Source: Candidatus Freyarchaeota archaeon | GTDB lineage: Archaea; Asgardarchaeota; Jordiarchaeia; Jordiarchaeales; Jordiarchaeaceae | Reading direction: 5' to 3' | DNA: 64,000 bases | NCBI GenBank assembly: GCA_030587365.1 | Contig: JAUQZE010000002.1 | Span: forward strand, 1 to 64,000 | In this document: positions 51,161 to 61,446 of the stretch, piece by piece | Numbering within the stretch: the first letter of the stretch is position 1 | Layout: each line of letters starts with the position of its first letter | Made by a program: the position numbers and the translations under genes | The notes under the pieces: generated by a model | Told to the model about the DNA's origin: nothing | Database searches by the model: none | What the model saw: the letters and a program-made list of their open reading frames with translations, nothing else

Positions 51161-51451
51161 TTATTTCTGCTCCAATTTGTTTGGGGTTCGTGGTTTGTCC
51201 TTTTCTGTCGGGTTTTCGGAATCTTTTTCTTCGAGTAGTTTTCTTATCTCCTCTTGATCAAATGGGCAGTGGTTTCTCGCTAGAAAATCGTAGTGTTTTT
51301 TATATCTCCAGTGAGTCTTCCCTTTTGTGAAGGCTATCGCCCATTGGTATATGTGTTTGGCTTCGCTGCCAATTCCTTTGATGCGTTTACCACACACCCG
51401 ACAGAAATAAGGCAGAACAATCACTTCTCCTTTAGATGCGAATCTGTACAT
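51161..51451 (-). CDS. Small zinc-binding hypothetical protein
   Basis: This 96-residue protein has YFCRVCGKRIKGIGSEAKH and later HYDFLARNHCPFDQEE, so C-x2-C...H...H/C could bind zinc. The C-terminus is charged and probably disordered (EEKDSENPTEKDKPRTPNK). The ribosome site for the ATG is weak; AAAGGAGAA lies inside the frame and might serve a later start. No recognised family or operon partner. Confidence 0.5.
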   Translation of the reverse strand: MYRFASKGEVIVLPYFCRVCGKRIKGIGSEAKHIYQWAIAFTKGKTHWRYKKHYDFLARNHCPFDQEEIRKLLEEKDSENPTEKDKPRTPNKLEQK

Positions 51452-51622
51452 CCACTACTTAAGAAAATTATTTGTTGGTATTCCATAATTTAAAGATACC
51501 TGATGGAATTCAGTCGTTAATTCTTTTTACTCCATTAGAGAAAGTGAGTTGGTTGAAATAAATTTGTTAGTAGTTACTATGATTCAGGTTTCTGGGGATT
51601 AACTGACTTTATTTTGTGGTGT

Positions 51623-52408
51623 TTATTTCCCTTTGAATATGGGTTTTCTCTTTTCCTTTATGGCTTTTAGGGCTTCGTTATGGTCTTCTGTTTGGAACAG
51701 AAGAGTTTGCTGTAGAGCGACGCACTCTAATTCTTCTTTGAGCTGAGGTAGGATTCTCCTGTTTAGTGCGGCTTTGGTTGCGGCGATGGCTCTTGTGGCT
51801 CCATTCGCTAGTTTCTGAGCTAAGGCTTCCGCTTCTTCTTCGAGTTTTTCGGCGGGAATACACCTGTTAACCAGCCCTATTCGTTCCGCTTCTTTACCTT
51901 CGATGTCGTCACCCGTGAACAGAAGTTCACTGGCTCTTCCCAAACCCACGAGCAGGGGTAAAATGTAAGTGTCTCCGTCCCCGGGGAGTATGCCTATTCT
52001 CACAAATCTTTCACTGAACTTTGCGTCCTCCGAGGCGATTCTGATGTCGCAAGCTAACGCCAAGCCGCAGCCAATGCCCAGAGCATAACCGTTAACAGCA
52101 GCTATTATCGGTTTTTCTAAACTTCTGAGTGTGATTATCAGTCTTTGTACGAAGGAACGCATAAAGCTTATTGAGTCGAATGGATTGGGGCGGGCTCCGA
52201 GTTCTGTGAGTTCAGCGCCGGAGCAGAAGGATTTGCCAGCTCCGCTAATTATAACTGCTCTCACCTCATCATCGAGATCAATTTCGTCCAGAACGTCAAC
52301 CAGTTCGTCAACCATCTGAAAATTCATAGCGTTTAACTTATCGGGTCTATTCAGGGTTATCTTACCGATACCATCTTTTTTCTCATAAATAATGGTTTCA
52401 TAACCCAA
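51623..52408 (-). CDS. Enoyl-CoA hydratase/isomerase family protein
   Basis: This 261-residue crotonase-fold enzyme has GIGKITLNRPDKLNAMNFQM, the oxyanion-hole segments SGAGKSFCSGAELTELG and GYALGIGCGLALACDIRIAS, then PGDGDTYILPLLVG and the helical C-terminus with FKGK. TTG 52406-52408 lies seven bases after GGAGGT and gives the usual length; frames upstream add 33 unrelated residues. Glu in the GDGDTYI region is replaced, so hydratase activity is not certain. Fits with the acyl-CoA genes at 38-43 kb. Confidence 0.85.
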   Translation of the reverse strand: MGYETIIYEKKDGIGKITLNRPDKLNAMNFQMVDELVDVLDEIDLDDEVRAVIISGAGKSFCSGAELTELGARPNPFDSISFMRSFVQRLIITLRSLEKPIIAAVNGYALGIGCGLALACDIRIASEDAKFSERFVRIGILPGDGDTYILPLLVGLGRASELLFTGDDIEGKEAERIGLVNRCIPAEKLEEEAEALAQKLANGATRAIAATKAALNRRILPQLKEELECVALQQTLLFQTEDHNEALKAIKEKRKPIFKGK

Positions 52409-52678
52409 ACAAGCAACCTCCACAAAAATAATTACTAAAGTCTTATGATACACCAACCCTTTTAAAACTAGACCCCAAAAAGAATCATAAAAAACCTTAC
52501 TAACCATTTTCTAGCTTCCATAGAAAAAACTGCCTAAAAAGATTAAAGCGATAAAGACTAAGAAATGAAGTCAATAGAAAAAGCAAAGTAATCCCAAAGA
52601 AAATCAGGTGATTGCCTAAAGGAACCAAAATAATAAGAAAAAAATTGGAAATTAAATATTCAAAATGAGGAATTGAGA

Positions 52679-53584
52679 ATGGATGTGGAAGAATTTAAAA
52701 AGTGGATTACTAAGGAAATTAAAAGGTTTGTAAGGGAAGACCCTGGAAATCGGCTGGAAAAGTTGGATTGTTCTCCCATTTTTGAAGAACCCTTGGTTGG
52801 ATTTGTGGCGGGTGGTGACCCCATTTTCTACAAATTGAAAGAGGTTATTGGGGAGTTCCACCTTACGCCGTATGAGGCTATGTCAGAAGTTGCGAAGGAG
52901 AGAGGTGTTCCTGTTCCTTCCGAAGAAGAAATTGGAGTCATCTCGTATATACTTCCTATCTCCAAGAAGACAAGAAAAGAGAATGCCCGTATGAAGGATG
53001 GGCCTTCTGAGCGTTGGGCTCATACTCGCCTTTTTGGTGAGGAGTTTAATCGAAAGCTAGAAGCTCATATTGTTTCCTTTCTTGAAGAGAAAGGATATTT
53101 CGCTGTCGCACCTGAACTCGAAAGAAGCCTTTTTCGAATGTTGGTTGACGAAAAGGTCGGATGGGCTTCCACTTGGTCTCAACGCCATGTGGCCTTCGCC
53201 GCGAATTTGGGCACCTTCGGCCTTTCAGATGGGTTAATCAGCGAGAAGGGAAAGGCACACCGAGCTGGCAGTGTTATTGTGAACCAAAGGTTAGATTCTC
53301 CTCAGAGAACTAGTGATATCCATAGAGATTGTCGCTTTTTCCAAAAGGGAAGTTGCAAAAGGTGTGTAAAAAGATGCCCTGCTGGTGCAATTACTGAAGA
53401 AGGACACGACAAGAATAAATGCCAAGAGTTTGTATTCAAACAAATTCCAACAATTAAAGAAAAATACGATATTGATATTTACGCCTGCGGGTTGTGCCAA
53501 ACAGCCGTACCATGTGAAGAAAAAATTCCAAGAAAAAAAGAGAAGAGAGAAGAAAGAAGGAAGAGGAGAGGGAGAAGAAATTAG
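52679..53584 (+). CDS. QueG-like 4Fe-4S cluster protein
   Basis: This protein of about 301 residues ends with two 4Fe-4S motifs, CRFFQKGSCKRCVKRCPAGA and later KNKCQEF...YACGLCQTAVPCEEK, in the arrangement of epoxyqueuosine-reductase (QueG)-like proteins. The N-terminal part carries VGFVAGGDPIF and SERWAHTRLFGEEFN. QueG binds cobalamin, and its relatives act as corrinoid reductases or reductive-dehalogenase-like enzymes. Here it may be a tRNA-independent corrinoid reductase, but this is inference. The tail is extremely Lys/Arg-rich (KKEKREERRKRRGRRN). ATG 52679 follows GAGG with good spacing. Confidence 0.65.
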   Translation: MDVEEFKKWITKEIKRFVREDPGNRLEKLDCSPIFEEPLVGFVAGGDPIFYKLKEVIGEFHLTPYEAMSEVAKERGVPVPSEEEIGVISYILPISKKTRKENARMKDGPSERWAHTRLFGEEFNRKLEAHIVSFLEEKGYFAVAPELERSLFRMLVDEKVGWASTWSQRHVAFAANLGTFGLSDGLISEKGKAHRAGSVIVNQRLDSPQRTSDIHRDCRFFQKGSCKRCVKRCPAGAITEEGHDKNKCQEFVFKQIPTIKEKYDIDIYACGLCQTAVPCEEKIPRKKEKREERRKRRGRRN

Positions 53585-53849
53585 AGAGAAGAATAAAGAA
53601 ATAATATTCTTCAATTATAGTAGCAGAAGGTGATTTTCACAGATTACTAGAGTCGCGATAGTACATAGGAACAATGTCTCGGGATTTCCTGCTATTATAA
53701 TGAGAGTTAGAAAAAAACTAAAAATGAGAACTGGAAACATTTCATCAATACAAAATCCAGTGGACCATTTATTATCCGGAAGGGAAGTACCCAAAGGGGA
53801 AAGTAGTGTTTTTTCGGTGTTATTGTGTGGAGAAAGATCATTCATATGC

Positions 53850-54224
53850 TTATTTAATTACTGAGACCTTGTCCTCGCTTAAGTGTTCGGTTATGTGTTC
53901 CAAGATTGGTATTAGCCTTGCGGCGAGTACTTTTTTGTTATGTAGAATCATTTCTTGGATTGTGATTGCTAATCCATCTGTTCTATTTGCGAATTTTATC
54001 ATTCCTAGGTCGTGGAAAACCCACATACCGCAAAGCAACTTCCGCATCTCTTCATTACTGACATTTTCTTCGGTTGTAATCGCCTTTTTGAATCTTTCCA
54101 TCAGGTGTTTTGCTGTGTTGTTGCTAATTAGTTCAGAGAGTTCGTCGACTTCCATTACCTTGCAATGGAGTCTAAAGTGTGCGTTACCTAGATGTTTCTG
54201 TAGTTCCGAAAGCGTTATCTCCAA
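53850..54224 (-). CDS. Hypothetical alpha-helical protein
   Basis: This 124-residue protein is predicted largely helical (DELSELISNNTAKHLMERFK, NEEMRKLLCGMWVFHDLGMI, LHNKKVLAARLIPILEHITE). The start is TTG behind GGTGA. No cysteine pairs, signal or membrane segment. I do not recognise the family. It lies alone between the QueG-like gene and the TPR cluster. Confidence 0.45.
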   Translation of the reverse strand: MEITLSELQKHLGNAHFRLHCKVMEVDELSELISNNTAKHLMERFKKAITTEENVSNEEMRKLLCGMWVFHDLGMIKFANRTDGLAITIQEMILHNKKVLAARLIPILEHITEHLSEDKVSVIK

Positions 54225-54567
54225 GTTGTGTTCACCAGAATACAGCCATAACGTGGTTATAATTCATGTATACTTCAACAGTATTACATTATTTAAGATT
54301 TTTTTAGTTAAAAAATATACAAAAATCAAAATATATATCAAAATGAAGATTTAAGAAAACCGCTGGGATTAGGCTGAATTTCCTTAACTAATCACTTTTT
54401 TCTGAAGCTGGCCAGTTTTTCAATTATAGCCTCCTTGTATTTGAGCATTTCAATTTTTCTGAAATTAGTTGAACCATTTTTCACGAATTAGTTTTAGCTC
54501 TTCTACCGTCGGAAGCAAAAAGAATAGTTGCTAAAAGTTGTTCAGAATATTTGGTGGGTTTAGAAAA

Positions 54568-56979
54568 CTATAATTGTTTAGCTAGCTCAGGGAACTTGTT
54601 TAATACTCTGAGATAGAAGGTTTTTCCGGGTTCCTTTTTCTTTAGGAAGCCGTAGGATTTGAATATTGTGGGGAGTATTGATTCCGCCCATTTCAGGTAG
54701 TTTAATTCTTCTGAGAGTTTGAGGCAGAGTTCAAAGTAGGCGACTGCACTATGGATTTCACCCTTACTCATCAGAACTAATCCCATGTTAGAGTAGTCTG
54801 TTATAATCTCCTCCTTATTTCCAAGGTCTTTATGTATTTTTAGGGCTTTCTCAAAAAGTTCTAGGGAGGAATCTAAATTGTTTTCATCCGCCTTAATTTT
54901 CCCCATATCGGTGTAGTTCTCCGCAGCCATTTCGAAGTTTCCGAGTTCTTTGTTTAAACTTAGTGCTCTTTCAAGGTAGGCGAGAGCTTCCTTTCTCTTA
55001 CCGGATTCCCTCAAAACCGAGGCGATGTTACTACAGTTAGCAGCCAAGGCTTGTGTGCTTCCCATATCTTCATTGAGTCTTAGGGCCTGCTCAAAATGTT
55101 GGAAAGCCTCGCTCAAATTGCCTTTCGTTTTTAGAGTAACTCCCATATTATTGTATTCTATTGCTGTTTTTCGTTTGTCGCCCAGTTTCTTGTGAATCTC
55201 CAGTGCCCTCTCGTAGTACTTTAGGGCATCGTCAAGCCGCTCCTTCTTGTAATAAGCTGTTCCAATATTACTGTAGTCCTCCGAAACGGATTTGTCATCT
55301 TTTAGTTCTTGGTCTACTCCTAGAGCCATTCCATAATACTTTAGAGCTTCGTCAAACTTCCCTGTAAGGGAGAGTACAAATCCAAGGCCCTCGTAGGCGG
55401 CGGCTGAGAATTCTTTATAGTCGATGTTTTTAACGAGAGACTCGAGTTTCTTGAATTCTTGGAAGGCTTCCTCATACATCTTGAGATTTAGTGCACAGAC
55501 TCCCTTTTTACCCTGTATCGCAGCGATATCGTACTCTGTTCGAAGCAAACTCTGCGCATCTTCGAAAAACTGATAGGCCTCTTGAAGGTTTCCTAGAGAG
55601 TAGTGCACCATTCCAGTATAGTACGATGAGGCTCCTTTTAGTTTGGGCGAACCAGTTTTCTCGTAGCAGTTGTTCAACTCTTCAACAGCCTCATCAAATT
55701 GGCCCTTCCTAATTTTTATCAGTGCTTCTAGGATTTGTAGAATGGTTGGATCCACGCCTTCGGCGTATGAGTGAGCTTCCTTGATGCTCTCCTCGGATTT
55801 TGCTAAGTCACCGTACAGTAGAAGGTGGTAACCTAGTTGTGAGTAGTATTCAAATTGTAGTGATTTGTTCGTTACCGGTTTAATCGTGGAGAGTTCGTTT
55901 AAAGTGTGGTGGCTGGGAATTATTCTTCCCTCAATTATCGATAGGGCGGTTAATAACTCGTCCTTCTTTTTTGTAGTAAGGTGAATGATAAGGTCTCTCT
56001 TCAAATGCTCTAGGAAAACCAGCACCCTCAATTTTTGTTCTTTCTCCATAAATCGGAAAGGATCCGGTTCTAAAACCATCTGGTTCGTAAGTTGCTCTAG
56101 ATGCATCTTTTCTATCTCTAACAAGCTCTCACGAAAATCAACATCGTCCAGCGCATCAATAATGCTAGGATTTAGGGGAAGAAACATTTTGCAGAAATTA
56201 CTCTTCAGACTCCCCGCCCTCAAACCATACGATTTTTCACCTTCAAAAAAGCAGGGAAACTCAGAAATATTCAGAACGCTTTCATATTTAACTTGGTCGC
56301 TCTCCGTTATTCCCGGAATTCTGACTATACTCGGCAATTTCAAAAATTTCTTAATCTCCGATTCGGATTTCACCACACTAGGAGTAAATTCAAGAACTCT
56401 CCTGGCTGGCTTTTCAGGTTCTTCAACCCGAACCCCGCCGACTTGCGCTTTTTCAAAACTAGCTGAAAAAATAGCATAATTTTCCGGGTCTACGCTGACG
56501 AGCTCCTCCATAATTTTCGATACTCCCAAACTGCTCAGCGAACCGAAAAGCTTCTCCCTGAAGTTTTTAATTGAAATCCGGAAAGCCTCACCCAGCCCTT
56601 TAAGATCACCCAAATCTCCATAAAGGGAAAAAACGTTCAGAAGAGCATGAGTTAAAGTTTCGGGAACAATCCTATTCAATTCCAGAAGATCCGCCTCCCC
56701 TGAAGGCAGGAAAGCATCCTGAATTGGGAAAATTTTCACCGCCAACCCAAAGACTTCAGATAAGGTGTTCTCGTTAAGCCTGTCCAGAATAATCTTTTGA
56801 GCCCCTTTATCAACATTCTTCAACTCACTCTTAAAAAGGTCAAGAAACAGCCCAAACCTCTTCTTAGGCCACCAATCAATACAAGACTCAATAATCCTTA
56901 CGAGATTCTCAGAAGGCAAACCCATTACAAGGAACGTGACCGTCTCCGCCACAAAAACATCCTCCACTAATAGATACAT
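54568..56979 (-). CDS. Large TPR protein with unique N-terminal domain
   Basis: An 803-residue protein. Residues about 1-370 have no recognised repeats; this part is helical, with a Leu-rich start (ETVTFLVMGLPSENLVRIIE) and a central VVKSESEIKKFLKLPSIVRI segment. From about 380 to 790 there are roughly ten 40-residue TPRs (GLGFVLSLTGKFDEALKYYG, NIGTAYYKKERLDDALKYYE, NMGVTLKTKGNLSEAFQHFE). It is like NB-ARC-free kinesin-light-chain/LGN-type scaffolds. The ATG lacks a clear ribosome site. It is divergent from the 34-residue-repeat TPR genes. Partner unknown. Confidence 0.78.
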   Translation of the reverse strand: MYLLVEDVFVAETVTFLVMGLPSENLVRIIESCIDWWPKKRFGLFLDLFKSELKNVDKGAQKIILDRLNENTLSEVFGLAVKIFPIQDAFLPSGEADLLELNRIVPETLTHALLNVFSLYGDLGDLKGLGEAFRISIKNFREKLFGSLSSLGVSKIMEELVSVDPENYAIFSASFEKAQVGGVRVEEPEKPARRVLEFTPSVVKSESEIKKFLKLPSIVRIPGITESDQVKYESVLNISEFPCFFEGEKSYGLRAGSLKSNFCKMFLPLNPSIIDALDDVDFRESLLEIEKMHLEQLTNQMVLEPDPFRFMEKEQKLRVLVFLEHLKRDLIIHLTTKKKDELLTALSIIEGRIIPSHHTLNELSTIKPVTNKSLQFEYYSQLGYHLLLYGDLAKSEESIKEAHSYAEGVDPTILQILEALIKIRKGQFDEAVEELNNCYEKTGSPKLKGASSYYTGMVHYSLGNLQEAYQFFEDAQSLLRTEYDIAAIQGKKGVCALNLKMYEEAFQEFKKLESLVKNIDYKEFSAAAYEGLGFVLSLTGKFDEALKYYGMALGVDQELKDDKSVSEDYSNIGTAYYKKERLDDALKYYERALEIHKKLGDKRKTAIEYNNMGVTLKTKGNLSEAFQHFEQALRLNEDMGSTQALAANCSNIASVLRESGKRKEALAYLERALSLNKELGNFEMAAENYTDMGKIKADENNLDSSLELFEKALKIHKDLGNKEEIITDYSNMGLVLMSKGEIHSAVAYFELCLKLSEELNYLKWAESILPTIFKSYGFLKKKEPGKTFYLRVLNKFPELAKQL

Positions 56980-57233
56980 AACTCTAAATAGTTAATATAT
57001 TTATTTTGATTACTCTCTATTAATATTTTACCAGCCCTAAACAACTGGTTCCGCAAACCTTCCTTTAAGAAAGCTCGCAACGACCCTCCAAGAAAGAGAA
57101 ATCAAGGATAGTCAGAACATAAATTAAATCCAAAACAATAAAAATAATAACCACAAGAAACAAGAATTAAAAGGGGACGAAAGCAGCTCCGAATAGATTA
57201 TTTGAAAAATATAAACACCCGGAGTTAAAATTC

Positions 57234-58922
57234 ATGACGAAACAAAGTTCTAGAGAGAAAGACTGCAAGACCCAGCAGGAACCGGAGAAACCCCACTACC
57301 CCATCCAGGAGAGCTATAACTCTGGTGATATACATTACAAAAGGGGACTATCTTTTCATATCCTTGGTCTATTCGATGAGGCGATGCAGGAATACAGAGA
57401 AGCAATAAAAATAAACCCAGACCACCCCGAAGCACACCACAAACTTGGACTTATCCTTGAGAGTAAACGGCTGCTCGACGAGGCGATAAAAGAGTACAAG
57501 GAAGCAATACGAATAAACCCAGACCACCCCGACGCACATTACGACCTAGGGAATGTGCTTTATTCTAGTGCTCTGCTAGATGAGGCGAAAAAGGAATACA
57601 TAGAGGCGATAAAAATAAATCCAGACCATGCAGGAGCACACAACAACTTGGGAAACATATTTTATCTTAAAGGTCTGGTCGACGAGGCGATAAAGGAGTG
57701 GAAAGAGTCGATACGAATAAAACCGGACAACGCCGCAGCCCATAACAACCTGGGACTTGTCCTCGCGGATAAGGGGTTGCTGGACGAGGCAATACAGGAA
57801 TACAGAGAGGTATTAGAAATAAATCCAGACCATGCCGTAGCACACTACAACCTAGGAGTTGCCCTTTACAAGAAGAGACTGCTAGACGAGGCAATACAGG
57901 AACTCCGAGAGACGATAAGAATAATGCCAGACCAGACCTTCGCCCACGACAAGCTTGGAAACGCTCTTAGGGCTAAGGGTCTGTACGACGAGGCGATAAA
58001 AGAATACAAAGAAGCCATAAAAATAAGACCAGACTACTCCGACGCACACTACAACCTAGGGAACGCCTTTAAGGCTAAAGGCCTCCTCAACGAGGCGATG
58101 CAGGAATGGAGAGAGACGCTGCGAATAAACCCAGACTACGATGATGCACACAACAATCTGGGGAACGCCTTTAAGGCTAAAGGCCTCCTCGATGATGCGA
58201 TACGAGAATACAGGGAAGCATTAAAAATAAATCCAGACTATGCCGAAATCCACTACAACCTAGGAAACGCCCTTGCGGATAAGGGGCTGCTGGACGAGGC
58301 GATACAAGAATATAGAGAGACGATAAGAATAAAACCAAACTATGCTTTAGCCCACCTCAACTTGGGGAATACCCTTAGGGTTAAGGGACTGCTAGACGAG
58401 GCGATAAGGGAATACAAAGAGGTAATACGAATAAGCCCAGACGCCGCTGATGCACACAACAATCTGGGAGTCGCCCTCAGGGATAAGGGGCTGCTAGACG
58501 AGGCGATACAGGAATACAGAGAGACCCTAAGAATAAAACCAGACGATGTCGACACTCACTACAACCTAGGGGGTGTCCTTAGGGCTAAAGGTTTGCTTGA
58601 CGAAGCGATACTGGAATATAGGGAGGCACTAAGAATAAATCCAAATTACGCCAACGCCCACGTCAACCTTGGGATTGTCCTTTTTGATAAGGGGCTGCTA
58701 GACGAAGCGATACAGGAATACAGAGAAGCGTTAAAAATAAAGCCAGACCTTGCCTTAGCCCACTACAACCTGGGGCTTGCTCTCAAGGATGCGGCGGATT
58801 TTGACGAAGCCTTAGATGCCTACAAGAATTTCATCAAGTACGCGTCGCCGAAGAAGTACGCTCAATTTGTTGAGAAAGCTCATCAACACATTCAGGAGAT
58901 AAAAGGAGGAGGAAAAGCATGA
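57234..58922 (+). CDS. TPR protein with about fifteen consensus repeats
   Basis: This 562-residue protein has a 30-residue polar N-terminus followed by about fifteen near-identical 34-residue TPRs of the type AHYNLGNALADKGLLDEAIQ EYRE(A/T)(L/I)(R/K)I(N/K)PD. It ends with a short variant repeat (AADFDEALDAYKNFIKYASP) and a charged tail. Repeats are similar at DNA level (102-base units), which indicates expansion by duplication. There is no signal peptide. This is the O-GlcNAc-transferase-like superhelical type without a catalytic domain, so a scaffold role is likely. Confidence 0.85.
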   Translation: MTKQSSREKDCKTQQEPEKPHYPIQESYNSGDIHYKRGLSFHILGLFDEAMQEYREAIKINPDHPEAHHKLGLILESKRLLDEAIKEYKEAIRINPDHPDAHYDLGNVLYSSALLDEAKKEYIEAIKINPDHAGAHNNLGNIFYLKGLVDEAIKEWKESIRIKPDNAAAHNNLGLVLADKGLLDEAIQEYREVLEINPDHAVAHYNLGVALYKKRLLDEAIQELRETIRIMPDQTFAHDKLGNALRAKGLYDEAIKEYKEAIKIRPDYSDAHYNLGNAFKAKGLLNEAMQEWRETLRINPDYDDAHNNLGNAFKAKGLLDDAIREYREALKINPDYAEIHYNLGNALADKGLLDEAIQEYRETIRIKPNYALAHLNLGNTLRVKGLLDEAIREYKEVIRISPDAADAHNNLGVALRDKGLLDEAIQEYRETLRIKPDDVDTHYNLGGVLRAKGLLDEAILEYREALRINPNYANAHVNLGIVLFDKGLLDEAIQEYREALKIKPDLALAHYNLGLALKDAADFDEALDAYKNFIKYASPKKYAQFVEKAHQHIQEIKGGGKA

Positions 58923-58998
58923 GGGACTTCAAAGATTTCATCGGTGGTAAGTTTGAAGATTCGAAGTATGAATATAAATTTTGTAGGAGTGATAGAAT

Positions 58999-60183
58999 TT
59001 GAGTGATGAGCATTTTAAAAAGGGACTGTCGTTTTATAATCGTGGTCTGGTTGATGAGGCAGTAAAAGAGTACAAGGAAGCGATAAAAATAAAACCGGAC
59101 AACGCCGAAGCCCACTACAACCTAGGAAATATATTTTACAAGAAAGGGACGCTTGATGAAGCGATTCAAGAGTACAGAGAAGCGATACGAATATGCCCAG
59201 AAGATGCTGACATCCACTACAACCTGGGGGTTGCCCTTTTTGATGAAGGGCTACTGGATGAGGCAATAAGAGAATGGCAAGAGGTTATAAAAATAAATCC
59301 AGAATATGCCTCAGCCCACTATAATTTAGGAAACGCCCTTTATGATAATGAACTGCTGGATGAGGCGATACAGGAATATCAAGAAGTACTAAGAATAAAT
59401 CCGGATCATGCAAACGCCCACCACAATCTGGGGCTTGCCCTGGCGGATAAGGGGCTGCTCGACGAGGCGATAAAAGAGTATAACGAAGCAATACGAGTAA
59501 ATCCAGACCATGCAGAAGCACACCTCAACTTGGGTAATGCACTTTATTGTGAAGGACTGCTTGAGGAGGCGATACAGGAATACAGAGAGGCAATACGAAC
59601 AGACCCAGACCTATTCGATGTTCACTATAACTTAGGGCGTGCCCTTTATGATGTGGGGCTGCTCGACGAAGCATTAGAAGAATACAGAGAGGCAATAAGA
59701 ATAAAACCAGATGAAGTCGACGCCCACTATAATCTGGGGCTTGCCTTTGAGGATAAAGGGCTACTCGATGAGGCGATGGAAGAATACAGAGAGGCAATAA
59801 GAATAGATCCAGAACAAGCCGACGCCCACCTCAACTTGGGGTTAACCCTTGTTACTAAGGGGCTAGTCGACGAGGCGATTAAGGAATTCAGAGAAGTGAT
59901 AAGAATAAACCCAGACGAGGCAGTAGCCCACAAAAATCTAGGGATTACCCTCGCCGATAAGGGACTGCTAGACGAGGCGATTAGGGAACTCGAAGAGGCA
60001 ATAAGAATAAAACCAGAATACCCCGAAGCATACTACAACCTGGGGCTTGCCCTAGAGGCTGTAGAAGACTTTGAAAAAGCCATAGAAGCGTACCAGAATT
60101 TCATCAAGTATGCTCCTCCGCAGTATGCAGAACAAGTTGAGGATACGCGTAAACACATCCGTGAGATGAAAGGAAAAAGATGA
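58999..60183 (+). CDS. TPR protein with about eleven consensus repeats
   Basis: This 394-residue paralogue of the preceding gene starts with TTG behind GGAGTGAT and opens directly with DEHFKKGLSFYNRGLVDEAV. About eleven 34-residue TPRs follow, and the same terminal variant (AVEDFEKAIEAYQNFIKYAP) closes the array. It lacks the N-terminal leader of the 562-residue protein. The shared C-terminal cap and start show that all three plus-strand TPR genes come from one ancestor. Confidence 0.85.
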   Translation: MSDEHFKKGLSFYNRGLVDEAVKEYKEAIKIKPDNAEAHYNLGNIFYKKGTLDEAIQEYREAIRICPEDADIHYNLGVALFDEGLLDEAIREWQEVIKINPEYASAHYNLGNALYDNELLDEAIQEYQEVLRINPDHANAHHNLGLALADKGLLDEAIKEYNEAIRVNPDHAEAHLNLGNALYCEGLLEEAIQEYREAIRTDPDLFDVHYNLGRALYDVGLLDEALEEYREAIRIKPDEVDAHYNLGLAFEDKGLLDEAMEEYREAIRIDPEQADAHLNLGLTLVTKGLVDEAIKEFREVIRINPDEAVAHKNLGITLADKGLLDEAIRELEEAIRIKPEYPEAYYNLGLALEAVEDFEKAIEAYQNFIKYAPPQYAEQVEDTRKHIREMKGKR

Positions 60184-60265
60184 AGGGCTCAGGATTTCTT
60201 TGGTTGTTTGTAAGTTTGAGATTACGAAAGAATAGAAGGTAAACTGTTAGCAGGAAGGTTGGAAC

Positions 60266-61252
60266 TTGAGCGATGAACATTTCAAAAAGGGAGCGTCATT
60301 CCATGATCGCGGTATGCTCGACGAGGCGATAAAAGAGTACAGGGAAGCGATACGAATAAAAAAAGACAACGCTGACGCGCACTACAATCTGGGAAATGCC
60401 CTTTATGAAAAGGTTTTGCTCGACGAAGCGATAAAGGAATGGAGGGAAGCGATAAGATTAAAACCAGACTTTGCGTCTGCCCACTTTAACCTTGGAAACG
60501 CCCTTTATAGTAAAGGGATGCTCAACGAGGCGATAAAACATTACAGGGAAACAATAAAGATAAAAAAAGACCACGCCAACGCACACTACAATTTGGGAAT
60601 TGCACTTAAGGATAAGGGTTTGCTTGATGAAGCTATCCAGGAATACAGGGAGGCGATAAAAATAAGCCCAGAACATGCTGACGCATATTACAACCTTGGA
60701 AACACCCTTTTTGCTAAAGAATTATTTGATGAGGCAGCACAGGAGTTCAGAGAGACGATAAAAATAAGACCCGACCACGCATCAGCCCACTACAACCTTG
60801 GCAGAGCCCTTTATAGTAAGGGATTGTTTGATTAGGCGACAGAGGAATGGAGAGAAACAATACGACTAAAACCAGATCATGCCTCAGCTCATATCAATTT
60901 AGGGATCGCCTTTGTTGCTAAAGGGCTGATAGATGAGGCGATAGAGGAGTGGAAAGAGGCAATAAGATTTAAACCGGAGGATGCCACAACCCACAACAAC
61001 CTTGGTAATGCTCTTCAGACCAAGGGGCTGCTAGACGAGGCGATACAGGAGTACAGGGAGGCTGTAAGACTAAAACCAGACTATGCCCTGGCATACAACA
61101 ATCTGGGGCTTGCCCTTGAGGCGGCAGGTGACTTTGATGGAGCTGTTGAAGCGTACCAGAATTTCATCAAGTATGCGTCTCCTCAATATATGCCACTGGT
61201 TGAGGATGCGTGTCAACGTATCCGAGAGATAAAAGGGAAAAGGGAAAAATGA
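60266..61252 (+). pseudogene. TPR protein interrupted by one UAG
   Basis: A 329-codon frame starts TTG behind GGAAGG and opens DEHFKKGASFHDRGMLDEAI. It carries about nine TPRs and ends with the family cap (AAGDFDGAVEAYQNFIKYAS) and TGA. It is broken once, by TAG at 60833-60835, where the repeat consensus has Glu (GLFDEA; GAG to TAG). The rest is intact, so the mutation is recent, or UAG is read through, or only the first 189 residues (five repeats) are made. Everything after the stop keeps good codons. Confidence 0.75.
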
Positions 61253-61446
61253 GGGGTTCAAGTGAGTTCTCTGGCAGTACGTTTTGGAGATTTGATGAAG
61301 ACAGGACATGTGGTGTGGACTGGAGGACTGTGTGCCTGCTCGCGGTCCGGGCGTGAGGCTTGTGCGGGGCAGCTGCCTGAGGATTCTCTGCAAGGGAGGA
61401 TGTGTTCTTTACTGTTGGTTTCCGGTTGTAGTTTTTTGGGTTTTTG

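Noticed and set aside
53590..53849. Open frames on both strands (about 70-76 codons)
   Set aside because: No acceptable start with ribosome site on the plus strand; the minus-strand frame is Leu/Thr-rich but has no recognised features. Left uncalled.
57234..61252. Non-coding satellite or CRISPR-like 102-base repeats
   Set aside because: The periodicity is that of 34-residue TPR codons and the frames are open.
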